A stretch of 64,000 nucleotides of DNA from JABDMH01 sp964428345. Lineage in GTDB: Bacteria; Bacteroidota; Bacteroidia; Chitinophagales; Saprospiraceae. Position 1 is the stretch's first letter. The number at the start of each line of letters is the position of its first letter. The notes beneath the pieces are model-generated. The model saw nothing but the letters and a program-made list of their open reading frames with translations. It had not been told where the DNA came from and ran no database searches. Made by a program: the position numbers and the translations under genes. Of the stretch, positions 17,858 to 27,356 are shown piece after piece. The stretch covers positions 62,001 to 126,000 of the forward strand of contig CAYRYD010000007.1 of assembly GCA_964428345.1 (NCBI GenBank), written 5' to 3'.

Positions 17858-18564
17858 ATGCAAAAAAATGAATCAGGACTGACAAAATCCATCCAGCATA
17901 TTGAAAATTACCTTTGGTTTAACGATATGCCTGTAACGCTTCAGGATAACATTGTTCCGGAATACTATGAAAATGACAATTTCCCCAATCCAATCGAATT
18001 TGAAAATTCAACCATTGTCAACCATCCGATAATTTCAGCTTCTATCAATAAACTTTCACATTATGAAATTGAACAAAGATTAAAACGCGAGAAATTAAAA
18101 CCAAAACTAAAATTAAATTATAATCCGTTATTAGCGACTACCGAAACAACATTTTCCCTAATTATTCTATTAATGACTATAAATTTGGATTTGACTTTTC
18201 CATGCCATTGCTGTTAAGAAGCGAAAAAGCAGATATTGTAAGAGGGGAAATAAAAATTCAGGAAACAGAATTGGACATTCAAAATAAGACCAATGAATTG
18301 CAGAATAAAATAGAAAATAGTTGGCATCAACAAAAACTTCTTCAGGAGCAAATATCTCTACTCAATCTAAATGTAGAAAACTACAGGCGATTGTTAGACG
18401 GAGAACAGGAAAAATATAATTTTGGCGAGAGTTCCGTTTTTTTACTAAACAAGAGGCAGGAAAAATATATCGATGGCAGATTAAAATTAATTAAAATACA
18501 CATCAAACAGCAAATTGAATTATTGAATTTCCTGTACTACTCCAATCAATTAATAAGAGAATAG
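17858..18564 (+). pseudogene. TolC-family outer membrane efflux protein, C-terminal relic with frameshift
   Basis: Two reading frames together spell the C-terminal half of a TolC-like efflux protein. The first frame runs from about 17858 ('NPIEFENSTIVNHPIISASINKLSHYEIEQRLKREKLKPKLKLNYNPLL') and the second to 18564 ('DYKFGFDFSMPLLLRSEKADI...LNLNVENYRRLLDGEQEKYNFGESSVFLLNKRQEKYIDG'). A one-base deletion near 18143-18150 joins them: the sequence ACCGAAACAACATTTT reads through as '..ENNIFPNYSINDYKFG' if one base is restored. The N-terminal half is missing, and so is any partner (membrane fusion protein, pump). The stretch is clearly more AT-rich than its neighbours, which suggests a transferred fragment. 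Confidence 0.75.
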
Positions 18565-18815
18565 AAAAAAGTCGACCGGAAATAAAACAAAAAAATAGTC
18601 TCAGGAGAAACTCCTTCCCTACCCTATGCCGCCATAGGGTTGCAGCGTTTCCCTATGGAGATTTCGTCCAACCGAATTCACATAACAACCAGGCCGTACA
18701 TAACAATAATCACGTCCAAGGCTAAAAGATTCGGGAGCAGAAGCAGTCGGTTTACGGGTTCGGGTTCGTACCAATATTCCAAATAGATAACCGGCATTCC
18801 TTTATTTAATAAAAA
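18565..18815. other. Intergenic spacer with small hairpin
   Basis: No ORF. A perfect 8-bp hairpin ACCCTATG/CATAGGGT lies at 18621-18640 with loop CCGC, and the core CCCTATGG recurs at about 18651. No T-tract follows, so it is not a typical terminator. Confidence 0.4.
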
Positions 18816-19256
18816 GTGCATGGAAAAAGTATCTGGATATTGCTTATATTACTACCCACCTTATCGATGTCACAACCAGATATGAAGGTCACCGAAGATT
18901 TCCTACAGTCCTTTGCCGATGCTTTTAATGCCCATGACATCCATGCCATCATGTCTCATATGACCGAGGACTGTATCTTTGAGGCTTCGGCAGGACCGGA
19001 TTTTGACGGTGAAAAATTTTCCGGACAGGACGAAGTTAAAAGAGCTTTCGAAGAGGTATTTGACACTTTCCCTGATGCTCAGTGGAGTCATCCCAGGCAC
19101 TTCATTTCAGGAAACAGGGGATTTTCCGAGTGGCTTTTTACCGGGACCAGGAAAGATGGTATCCGGATTGAGGTTACGGGTTGTGATTTATTTACCTTTC
19201 AGAATGGCAAAATATCCATAAAGAATTCATATAGAAAGAACCGGCAACTGACTTAA
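18816..19256 (+). CDS. Exported SnoaL-like (NTF2-fold) protein
   Basis: 146 residues from a GTG start; the nearby ATG at 18820 is in another frame. A short signal peptide ('SIWILLILLPTLSMSQ') precedes an NTF2-like domain: 'FLQSFADAFNAHDIHAIMSHMTEDCIFEASAG', 'GQDEVKRAFEEVFDTFPDAQW', 'RIEVTGCDLFTFQNGKI'. These are the hallmarks of SnoaL-like polyketide cyclase relatives, a fold used by many small enzymes and ligand-binding proteins. No pathway is visible around it, and the function is unknown. Confidence 0.75.
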   Translation: MHGKSIWILLILLPTLSMSQPDMKVTEDFLQSFADAFNAHDIHAIMSHMTEDCIFEASAGPDFDGEKFSGQDEVKRAFEEVFDTFPDAQWSHPRHFISGNRGFSEWLFTGTRKDGIRIEVTGCDLFTFQNGKISIKNSYRKNRQLT

Positions 19257-19660
19257 TAAAAATTCAGACGCTGACAAAAGACAAACGATGTCTGAAAGGA
19301 TACCAAGATATCTGCCGGGTAGGTCAATGACAACCGGTTCCGGGGCCGGAAGATGGGATATGTGACCCATCAGGGGGACTCAGTCCCTTGTTTGGATTTT
19401 GAATTGAATTTACCAGGCTTCTAAATACAGAAAAAAAGCATCCTCAGAGACCAACCAGTGCAGAATCTCTATATTGCATCCAGATAAAGGCGAAACAGGG
19501 TCAGAAGGAAATCACTCTGGTGATGATCAACACAACACCACTGTCTTAAAAAGTGAATTGCAGTTTTGCAGGATAAAGATCTCATCACAATTCGGCTGGT
19601 ATATTTGCCATATTGATGACCAAACTGCCCATTCTCCGTCTCAATGACATTAAAACAACC
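19257..19660. other. Intergenic region without a recognised gene
   Basis: No convincing ORF, tRNA or repeat. The imperfect inverted pair GGGACTCAGTCCC at about 19375-19387 is the only hairpin noticed. The promoter of the large gene at 19661 should lie in its 3' part. Confidence 0.4.
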
Positions 19661-22600
19661 ATGAAATACTTATTACTCGTTCTTTTTTCTTTAATAATTC
19701 TTTGTGACCTGTCACTGGCTGCCGGTGAGCAGGACCTGATTACGGTCAAAGGTTCACCATTTGCCATTGCTGCAAAGAAAAAAACCGAAGTGACCTGGAA
19801 TGGAGAAAAACTGATCGATGGAGACTGGCATTCCTGGATAGCGAATCAGGATGTGGGTTCTTCCACCGATAAGTTTGAAATCTTCAGAGGAATAGGATGG
19901 CAATATACCAATGTCTGGAACGAAAAGCAGCCTTTGCCCTGGCGCCGGGAAATCGGGATCTCTCCTGACGGTAAAAAAATTGAGCTAACCTTTCAATCAC
20001 ACCAGGATGCCCTGATGACGAGCTATCCGGCATCCATGATTACCTATAAAATTCTTGTTCCCTTAACGGCACTGGAAAATGCTACCTGGGAGGCAATGAC
20101 CGGCCGTTCTTACAATGCAGCATGGAAATCCGGAAACTTATCCATAAACACTCCCGATGGTGATATCGTCGGTTTGAAAGCACGCTGGATCTCATTCACA
20201 ACGCCACATGGTAAAATCACATTCGATTTTAATCCCCATGGTCTCACTACCTATTACACCGCATCGGAAGCAAATGCCATTCAGTCACTATGGTCTCTCA
20301 TAAAAAAGAAGGATATGATCGAAATGTCATTCTCGGTGCCGGCGACCAACTACGGTGGTGCCCTGCATAGTAAGTTAACCATTTTTGAAGGTGACAGAAA
20401 TGACTACCTCGACCATCATGCGGTAGATTATTATCACTATTTTTCCGAAATTCCGGCAGAACAACTCTATTGTTTTGGAGGCCGGTCGCCTGCTTTTGTC
20501 AATGCCGGAACCTCGGGCTTTGAACCGGCAAAGGGATTTGGCTGGCATCATCCTGAAGACCTGGTATTATCCGGCAATCATTTAAATGGGGTATTGTATT
20601 CATCCGTATCATCGACCAGACCCAACAGCTTTGAAACAAGCAATCTTCGACCCGGGTTATATATTGTTACCATCCGGTCAGCTGCCCTTCGGAAAAAGAC
20701 CGGTCCTTTCACTATTTCACTCAACGGTGAAGCTGTCTTCCAAAATATCAGTATTGATTCCGGGCAGGTTGTCAACCTTAACGCGGTGCGATGGATCGAA
20801 GAAGGTAAAGCCGAACTGAAATTTGAAGGCGACTGGGCTGTCAGTGTGCTGGGATTTCAGCTGTTCATGCATACGCAGGAAGATTATTCATTCCGGCGGG
20901 CTTTCTGGCTCCGGAAGAATGGATTTTGTCCTGACGTTCTATACGCCAATTACTTCGATGAACCGCCCATGTATGGCAAGTCCGTATCCTACTCCCCGCT
21001 GGCAGGCCAGGTGGAAGATATCAGTGCGATACCGGAATTACCGGAACTGGAAACCGCATTGCCGTCGAATGACGAAGAAGGATTGTTATGGCGTTATACC
21101 AGTCCACTGGGTACCCTGGGGCCCGACAATTACGGTTCCTTCAGTGAGTTTAACACTCCCCGTAAAATCAAAGAAAGACTTAAGCAGATCCGGGAAGGCG
21201 GAGTACAGGCGGTGATCCTCAATGGCTTTCTTTCAAGGCACACTTTTCCCACCCATCTGAAACGGGTTGAAAAAAATATCCGGAAAATTGTGAAAACCGG
21301 CCATAAAACAGGCATGAAATTTATTGACCACCAGGACCTCTCTATTTTGTGGAACATGGATATGGGTTTCCGGTTTCTGGCGGCACATCCGGAATACCTG
21401 CAGCGAACCCACACCACCGGATTACCCAACTGGGGAATCTGCCCCATCAATCCCCTGTTCAATGAAGGATATTTTACGCCCTACATCATCGATCACATCA
21501 GGAACACCCGGATTGACGGTCTGATGGTAGACGAAGTAACCTTTCACGGTAGTAATTTCTGTAATTGCGACCACTGCAGGGAATCATTTAGCAAAGCCAC
21601 ACAATTGATATTGCCTGACGATGAAACCAATCCCTTACTTCGCAACCGTTCATCCAAATTGTGGAAAGCCTGGATAGAATGGAGAAAACACGCCATCGCG
21701 CAATGGCGGATTGATCTGAGCAGGGCCACTCATGCGATCAATGACGCATTTTCAAACATGCAATATTATTCAGAAGGCGGCTTCTTAAGGGATTATGCAT
21801 CGTATGAACAGGGTGGCGACCTTCCTCTCAGTGCAAAATCCATGGATTTTCTGGGCACCGAAATCATGAGCCGCGACATATGGGACGACTACCGGTATAC
21901 CTTCGCCAGCAGGCATATGTACAACAGCCTCCGTGAAACCTATGGATCTCCGGTTTTTGGGCTGGTGTATCCTTTAGATGAGATCAACTATGCCATCATG
22001 GGATGGGCAATGAATAATATGCTTGGGCAGGTTACCTGGTCGCTGGGTAGTATTCAGGGTGAAGAGCGGTTGAATGCTTATTCGGGATGGAAAGAAAACA
22101 TGAATATAAAAACCGCGACTCCTTTCGTCGATATGGCCATCATATTTTCCCGAAGAACCCGGGACTGGGCCACCGACAATACCATTTACCCGCAAGAGCT
22201 GATGGGTACCAGCCAGATGCTCTCCGAACATCACATCCAGCATACGTTTATCCTGGATGATGCATTGCTCAACCAGGACCTCTCCCGGTTCAGGATCTTA
22301 CTGGCACCGGGTATGGAATGTGTTTCGGATGAACAGTTAACCCGGTTGAAAGAATATGTGATCAATGGGGGTACACTCTATTTAACCGGAGATGCATTAA
22401 AATATACGTCATTCGGTGAATTACGTGATGCTCCCACCTTCGGAACAACATTTCCGGAAATAAATACCGAAGCAGATTGGGTAGAAACCACCCTGGGCAG
22501 CGGCCGGATTATTTACAGCAGACACCGGTATGGTATCAATGACTTTTGTACATCATTTACTATTGGAAACATTTACCAGTACACACCCAATGCCGGATTA

Positions 22601-22987
22601 ACTGCGCTTCATGAAAAAAACATCAGCATGGTGACCGGGAACACACTGTCTTTTCAGGCCCTTTCAATGCCCCCGAAAGTACTCACCTCCGTGTATATGG
22701 ATCTTAAGGAGGGAAAAAAAGTTACCATGGTACACCTCCTGAACGCCACCGGTGTAAAAATCAAAAATGGCGATAAACTCCCCCTGCCCGATCCCACATT
22801 TGAAAAGATTTCGGAAGACCTGATCTTTGAATTATCGGCGCCGGTGATCAGCAGTATATATTATGCAAGCCCGGATACACCGGGTCATCAAACGGTTCGG
22901 GCAGAAAAAACAGGAGCTGGCCGGTTCCGGATAACCGTGCCAGCTGGAACGGTCGATAAGTATGGAATTGTATATATTACTCACTAA
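19661..22987 (+). CDS. Large exported glycosidase-like protein (beta-galactosidase/GHL-type)
   Basis: 1,108 residues from ATG 19661, chosen over an ATG 16 codons upstream because it begins with a signal peptide ('MKYLLLVLFSLIILCDLSLA'). The first 450 residues are beta-rich and look like accessory sandwich domains. Residues about 480-800 look like a TIM-barrel glycosidase: 'GGVQAVILNGFLSRHTFPTHL', 'GHKTGMKFIDHQDL', 'TRIDGLMVDEVTFHGSNFCNCDHC', where the D-E after 'GLMV' and the FCNCDHC cysteine cluster are typical of hypothetical glycosyl hydrolase families related to GH42. Residues about 850-960 resemble the beta-galactosidase trimerisation (flavodoxin-like) domain ('FRILLAPGMECVSDEQLTRLKEYVINGGTLYLTG'). 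Polysaccharide processing is likely; the substrate is not known. Confidence 0.65.
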   Translation: MKYLLLVLFSLIILCDLSLAAGEQDLITVKGSPFAIAAKKKTEVTWNGEKLIDGDWHSWIANQDVGSSTDKFEIFRGIGWQYTNVWNEKQPLPWRREIGISPDGKKIELTFQSHQDALMTSYPASMITYKILVPLTALENATWEAMTGRSYNAAWKSGNLSINTPDGDIVGLKARWISFTTPHGKITFDFNPHGLTTYYTASEANAIQSLWSLIKKKDMIEMSFSVPATNYGGALHSKLTIFEGDRNDYLDHHAVDYYHYFSEIPAEQLYCFGGRSPAFVNAGTSGFEPAKGFGWHHPEDLVLSGNHLNGVLYSSVSSTRPNSFETSNLRPGLYIVTIRSAALRKKTGPFTISLNGEAVFQNISIDSGQVVNLNAVRWIEEGKAELKFEGDWAVSVLGFQLFMHTQEDYSFRRAFWLRKNGFCPDVLYANYFDEPPMYGKSVSYSPLAGQVEDISAIPELPELETALPSNDEEGLLWRYTSPLGTLGPDNYGSFSEFNTPRKIKERLKQIREGGVQAVILNGFLSRHTFPTHLKRVEKNIRKIVKTGHKTGMKFIDHQDLSILWNMDMGFRFLAAHPEYLQRTHTTGLPNWGICPINPLFNEGYFTPYIIDHIRNTRIDGLMVDEVTFHGSNFCNCDHCRESFSKATQLILPDDETNPLLRNRSSKLWKAWIEWRKHAIAQWRIDLSRATHAINDAFSNMQYYSEGGFLRDYASYEQGGDLPLSAKSMDFLGTEIMSRDIWDDYRYTFASRHMYNSLRETYGSPVFGLVYPLDEINYAIMGWAMNNMLGQVTWSLGSIQGEERLNAYSGWKENMNIKTATPFVDMAIIFSRRTRDWATDNTIYPQELMGTSQMLSEHHIQHTFILDDALLNQDLSRFRILLAPGMECVSDEQLTRLKEYVINGGTLYLTGDALKYTSFGELRDAPTFGTTFPEINTEADWVETTLGSGRIIYSRHRYGINDFCTSFTIGNIYQYTPNAGLTALHEKNISMVTGNTLSFQALSMPPKVLTSVYMDLKEGKKVTMVHLLNATGVKIKNGDKLPLPDPTFEKISEDLIFELSAPVISSIYYASPDTPGHQTVRAEKTGAGRFRITVPAGTVDKYGIVYITH

Positions 22988-23402
22988 AACTTAAAAAGTT
23001 GAAAGAACAGTCCTGGGCAGACATAATTAACTTTCCAGACTATCTTCCTTTTGCGAAAATCGGGATTCTAAAGAGAAATTCCATACAATAACCAGGCGGT
23101 AAAGTCGGGAACACCCTCTTGCAAATCTCCAAAATCGAGGACACATTAATTAATAGCCTGACCAGCCCACTTGGATATCGGAAGAAAAATAGTTCTGATG
23201 GACGAAGCTTTAAAATTCTCAGACTGCCTTGAGGTTGATCGTGCTTCATAAATACCCTGCTGGCTTCTACCCTATTTGGTGCATTGGCATCGCTGGTAGC
23301 CATCAATGACTTCATCCTGGTATTATCTCTCTCAGGTATGATAGGGGTCACTGCATTTGTCAGTGGATTGCTGCAATTTGCACGTAAAAATAACTTCGTG
23401 GA
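22988..23402 (+). other. Spacer with a short hydrophobic reading frame ending at polX
   Basis: Most of it shows no gene. From 23239 to 23406 one frame is open for 55 codons and encodes two hydrophobic segments ('LLASTLFGALASLVAINDFILVLSLSG' and 'GVTAFVSGLLQFARKNNFVE'). Its TGA overlaps the polX ATG as ATGA, the pattern of translational coupling. No good start codon precedes the first segment, so it is either a relic of a membrane protein whose 5' part is lost or chance. Confidence 0.35.
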
Positions 23403-25148
23403 ATGACCGAACGGAACAAACAACTGTCGGAAATTTTTCACCTGCTAGGTTCCATGTACCAATTCTCCGGTGAAAAGCTTCCTTTCCGGGCCATGGCCTA
23501 TCAGAAAGCTTCGCAGGTAATCAGCGCCCTGCCGGAGGACATCAGCCAATATCTCGAACGGGATGAATTGACGGATCTTCCGGGAATCGGTGAAAGCATG
23601 GCTCAGGATATCGAAGAGTTTCTCCATAGCGGAACCGTAAAGCGGTTCGAAAAATTGAAGCGAAAAGTACCTTACCGCCTGATGCACCTGATGGACATCA
23701 ATGGCTTTGGTCCGGAATCACTGAGAAAGATCCATAAAGAGCTGAAACTGACTACCGAAGAACAGGTTATCCAGGCATTGGAGGACGGCCGGATCGGGCA
23801 ACTCAGGGGCTTTGGACAAAAAAAAGTCGACAACATGCTGAGAGGTCTGAAGCTGTACAAAGCTTCAGAGGAGCGGATGCTGCTCTGGCAGGCGCTTGAA
23901 ACCGGTGAGGAAATCGTGGAGTGGCTGCGACTCCTGCCGGGTGTGAGAAATATTGAACTCGCCGGAAGCCTGAGACGCAGAAAGGAAACGATCGGAGATA
24001 TCGACATTTTGATTGCAGCTGATCCCAAAAGCCGAAAAAAAATCGTGGATGAGTTTACATCGGCAAAGTACGCCTCCAAGGTATTGGCCAAAGGTACCAC
24101 CAGAGCCAGTATCCTACGGAAGACGACGGGCAAACAGATTGACCTGCGATTGGTCAATGAAAATGAATGGGGAGCTGCGTTGCTGTACTTTACTGGTTCG
24201 AAGGAGCATAATATTCACCTGCGGTCGATAGCCCGCAATAAAGGCTATAAGATCAGTGAGTATGGCATTTTTAGCATACGGAAGAACAAACGGGTGGCGG
24301 GTAAGACCGAAGAAGAAATATACCAAACCCTCGGTATGCAGTGGATGCCACCGGAGATGCGGGAAGACAGGGGAGAGATCGATCTGGCCCGGGATCATAA
24401 AATTCCCCGGCTATTGGAACCCGAAGATATCCGCGGTGACATGCAGATGCACTCAACCTGGTCAGATGGCATGTACACCCTGGAAGAAATCGTCGAATTT
24501 GTCCGGAGACATTTTACCTATGATTATATCGCCCTGACGGATCATTCAAAGTCATCCCGGATTGCCGGTGGAATGGATGAGAAGGGTTTTCTGAAGCAAA
24601 TAGAGGCCATCCGGCAGGTCAATGAAAAAATCGGCACAGACTTTTTAAAATCGGGAGCTGAAGTGGATATTCTTCCTGACGGATCGCTGGATCTTTCAGA
24701 GGAGGTCCTGGGCCAATTGGATTGGGTTACGGCCTCTATTCACTCCGGATTTAAACACGACAATACAGACCGGTTGGTTAGAACCTGTCAGAATCCATAC
24801 GTGCATTGTATCGGACACCCCACGGGCAGGCTGATGGGCAGGCGGGACCCTTATCCATTGGATTTTGCCAGCCTGATCGAGGCAGCGAAGGAAACCCACA
24901 CCGCACTGGAGATCAATGCACAACCGGAACGGATGGATCTGAATGACGAGCTGGCATCCCGTGCGAAACAGGCCGGGGTCAAGCTGGTCATTAGCACCGA
25001 TAGCCATCGCCTGACCGATTTTCATTTTATGCGATTGGGCGTTTTTGTGGCCCGTCGGGCATGGTGCACGGCCGACGACATTGTCAATACCCATTCATGG
25101 AGTCAGGTAAAACGGATGATTTCCGGGAAAGCTTTGGTGAACATGTAA
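23403..25148 (+). CDS. polX: DNA polymerase X family protein with PHP domain
   Basis: 581 residues, the standard bacterial PolX plan. N-terminal helix-hairpin-helix repeats ('LTDLPGIGESMAQDI' at 57-70; 'INGFGPESLRKI' at 99-110; 'LRGFGQKKV'). The polymerase palm has D199 and D201 in 'ETIGDIDILI' and the third aspartate D247 in 'QIDLRL'. The C-terminal PHP phosphoesterase has 'MQMHSTWSDG' (H350, D355), 'IALTDHS' (D380, H381) and later conserved His/Asp ('TASIHSGF', 'CIGHPTGR', 'STDSHR'). PolX proteins act in base-excision and other DNA repair, with 3'-5' exonuclease or AP-endonuclease activity from the PHP domain. It stands alone on the plus strand. Confidence 0.95.
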   Translation: MTERNKQLSEIFHLLGSMYQFSGEKLPFRAMAYQKASQVISALPEDISQYLERDELTDLPGIGESMAQDIEEFLHSGTVKRFEKLKRKVPYRLMHLMDINGFGPESLRKIHKELKLTTEEQVIQALEDGRIGQLRGFGQKKVDNMLRGLKLYKASEERMLLWQALETGEEIVEWLRLLPGVRNIELAGSLRRRKETIGDIDILIAADPKSRKKIVDEFTSAKYASKVLAKGTTRASILRKTTGKQIDLRLVNENEWGAALLYFTGSKEHNIHLRSIARNKGYKISEYGIFSIRKNKRVAGKTEEEIYQTLGMQWMPPEMREDRGEIDLARDHKIPRLLEPEDIRGDMQMHSTWSDGMYTLEEIVEFVRRHFTYDYIALTDHSKSSRIAGGMDEKGFLKQIEAIRQVNEKIGTDFLKSGAEVDILPDGSLDLSEEVLGQLDWVTASIHSGFKHDNTDRLVRTCQNPYVHCIGHPTGRLMGRRDPYPLDFASLIEAAKETHTALEINAQPERMDLNDELASRAKQAGVKLVISTDSHRLTDFHFMRLGVFVARRAWCTADDIVNTHSWSQVKRMISGKALVNM

Positions 25149-25204
25149 TGGCCCCTAAAGATTTGAAGATCACTTGTACAAAAAGATGTCGGACCGGTGG
25201 GTAT

Positions 25205-25226
25205 CCAAGGGGTCATGACCCCTTGG
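25205..25226. repeat. 22-bp perfect palindrome, copy 1
   Basis: CCAAGGGGTCA followed at once by its exact reverse complement. An identical 22-bp copy lies at 53315-53336. It sits between the 3' end of polX and the start of a SnoaL-like gene. Confidence 0.85.
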
Positions 25227-25251
25227 ACCGATTTAAAAAACCGATCTTTAA

Positions 25252-25656
25252 ATGACCACAAGGCTAAATAAAGGAATGGCGAAAATTGAAATTCAACCGG
25301 ACTGTGGAAACGCTCCGAGAAAAGCATTTCTAAAAGATTTGCATATAGCGATTGCAAACGGTGATCTGGGCTACCTGGTTTCCATTATTCCCGAAGGAAT
25401 TACCTGGGATATCGTTGGACAGCAGCAAATCAATGGAAAAGAAGGCTATTTGACGGAAATCACCAGGTATAAACTTTGGAATGTCAAAGAACTTATCATT
25501 GACACCATGATCACGCACGGACCAGATGCAAGTGTAAGCGGGCACATCACCACCGCAGACAATGAGCAATTTGCCTTTTCGGAAATTTACCGGTTTAAAG
25601 GCGCAGGTGGAAGAACGTTAAAATCGGTAACGACGTTTGTAATTGAGCGATGTTAA
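25252..25656 (+). CDS. SnoaL-like (NTF2-fold) protein
   Basis: 134 residues, no signal peptide. It reads as a single NTF2-like domain: 'LHIAIANGDLGYLVSIIPEGITWDIVGQQQINGKEGYLTEI', 'GHITTADNEQFAFSEIYRF', 'LKSVTTFVIE'. The catalytic or ligand function cannot be read. An internal ATG nine codons in (25276) is an alternative start. It follows polX by 103 bp on the same strand, with the 22-bp palindrome between, so they are probably separate units. Confidence 0.7.
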   Translation: MTTRLNKGMAKIEIQPDCGNAPRKAFLKDLHIAIANGDLGYLVSIIPEGITWDIVGQQQINGKEGYLTEITRYKLWNVKELIIDTMITHGPDASVSGHITTADNEQFAFSEIYRFKGAGGRTLKSVTTFVIERC

Positions 25657-25657
25657 A

Positions 25658-25701
25658 CTTTGGTATTTTGGTATTTTGGTATTTTGGTGTTATGGTATTT
25701 G
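25658..25701. repeat. Short tandem repeat (9-bp unit)
   Basis: The unit TATTTTGGT occurs about four times in a row, the last copies drifting to TGTTATGGT and TATTTGAAC. It begins right after the stop of the SnoaL-like gene. Such 9-bp arrays can change copy number by slippage. Confidence 0.8.
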
Positions 25702-25789
25702 AACCGGAAAATAAGGACCTGGAAGCAGGAGTAATGAGCGTCCCTTTATAAAATTACCATACCTTCGGCTCACTACTATTATCGAACAA

Positions 25790-27211
25790 ATGAAAGCCAT
25801 TTTCTTCCAAATCATTGCCGTCATTTTTGGCGTTTGCATTAACACCAGCACGCGGGAAGTGGGGTTATTTCACGAAGACATTTCCAGACACACCATCTCT
25901 GAATCCCTGAAGAAATATGTGGTATCTGATGCGAAAAATATCGCCATCACCAATGTAAGAATCATTGATGGCACCGGAAATACATCAAAATCCGGACAAA
26001 CCATCCTAATTGAGAATGGCTATTTTAAACAGATCGGGGCAAAGGAAGCCATTAAAATTCCTGAAGGCTTTAAAATCATCAATGCAGCCGGCAAAACAAT
26101 AATTCCCGGTATGGTGGGCGTCCATTATCATCTACATATTCCGGGGTTTCCCTTTATTGGTGAGGTGGCTGCCAAGCTTTATCTGGCTTCGGGAGTGACC
26201 ACCATACAAACCTGCGGAGCTGCCTTGCCTGACCAGGAAATCGCACTGGCACAACAAATTGCCGACGGAAGGCATCCCGGTCCTGACATCATCACCAGCA
26301 GCCCTACTTTACGGGACCAGGTGGCAATCCCGGAATGATCATACCCCGTGATGAAAAACACATCAGAGACACCATGCAATATTGGATCGGACAGGGGGTC
26401 ACCTGGTTTAAGGTATACAGACATACCACCCCGGACGACCTGAAGATTATCCTGGACGAAGCTCACCGGAACGGCTGTAAAGTAACGGTCATCTGTGCTC
26501 CATCACTTTTGAAGAAGCCACTGATCTGGGCATTGACGGAATCGAACACGGATTAAACAGCGCCAGTGACTTCCGGATAAATAAAGATTACGGTATCTGC
26601 AATGGAGACCGAAAATACATGGATCAACTGGTCACATCCGGTCCGGAAGTGAAAAGCATGCAGCAGCATATGATTGACAATGGTGTGTTTCTCACTTCGA
26701 CTTTATCCATTTATGAAACCAGTGTTCCCCATCGGGCCTATGCCGACGAAATAAGCTCAAGGCCATGTCACCTGCATTATTGAACCGGTACCGGGAAAAC
26801 AGAAACCGCCATGACCAACAGACCGCAGACGAAATCAGGGAACATCGTCTTAAACGGATTATGGCATTTGAATATCAGTTTTACAAGATGGGAGGACTGC
26901 TGGGAAGTGGTGCCGATGCAGGCAGGCATAATCTGCCGGGCTATGGCGACCAGCGAAATTTCGAACTTCTGAGAGAGGCTGGTTTTACAGCGGAAGAGGC
27001 CATTCGGATCATGACCGGCAAAGGTGCCAGAATTCTGAACAGCGAAAATATTGGGACCATTGAACCGGGGAAAAGGGCGGATTTTGTATTGCTGGACGGA
27101 AACCTGGAAGAAGATAGATCTGCAATCCGGAATGTAGAAACGGTCTTTAAAAACGGAATTGGATACGATCCCGGCACATTGATCGGGGAGACCCATGGAA
27201 AAGTTGGTTGA
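25790..27211 (+). pseudogene. Amidohydrolase (imidazolonepropionase-like), broken by three frameshifts
   Basis: Joined frames spell a complete exported amidohydrolase. 25790-26338 gives the N-terminal part ('ITNVRIIDGTGN', 'GKTIIPGMVGVHYHLHIP'; note 'GVHYH', where the family usually has DxHxH, i.e. the Asp is replaced by Val). 26335-26556 continues ('FKVYRHTTPDDLKIILDEAHRNGCKVT'), then 'IEHGLNSASDF' in a third frame, and 26765-27211 gives the C-terminus ('GSGADAGRHNLPGYG', 'AIRIMTGKGARILNSENIGTIEPGKRADFVLLDGN'). Shifts lie near 26295 (restoring 'YFTGPGGNPGMI'), 26486 (one G lost; restores 'GHLCSITFEEA') and 26748. Each is a single-base change, so real decay and sequencing error both fit. Confidence 0.8.
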
Positions 27212-27356
27212 TAATAAAGGGGAATCCCCTTCCGTAAATGCGAATCCATTAATCCTGTTTAATTTGCAAAAAAATTGAGGCCCGCACAAAGTCAGTGGGG
27301 CACCATTGAAATCTCCTCAATTTTCTATTTTGGAGCAGCGTATTCATAAATTATCG

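Noticed and set aside
18820..18900. ATG at 18820 as the start of the SnoaL-like gene
   Set aside because: It is in a different frame from the SnoaL-like protein; the GTG at 18816 is in frame and gives a signal peptide.
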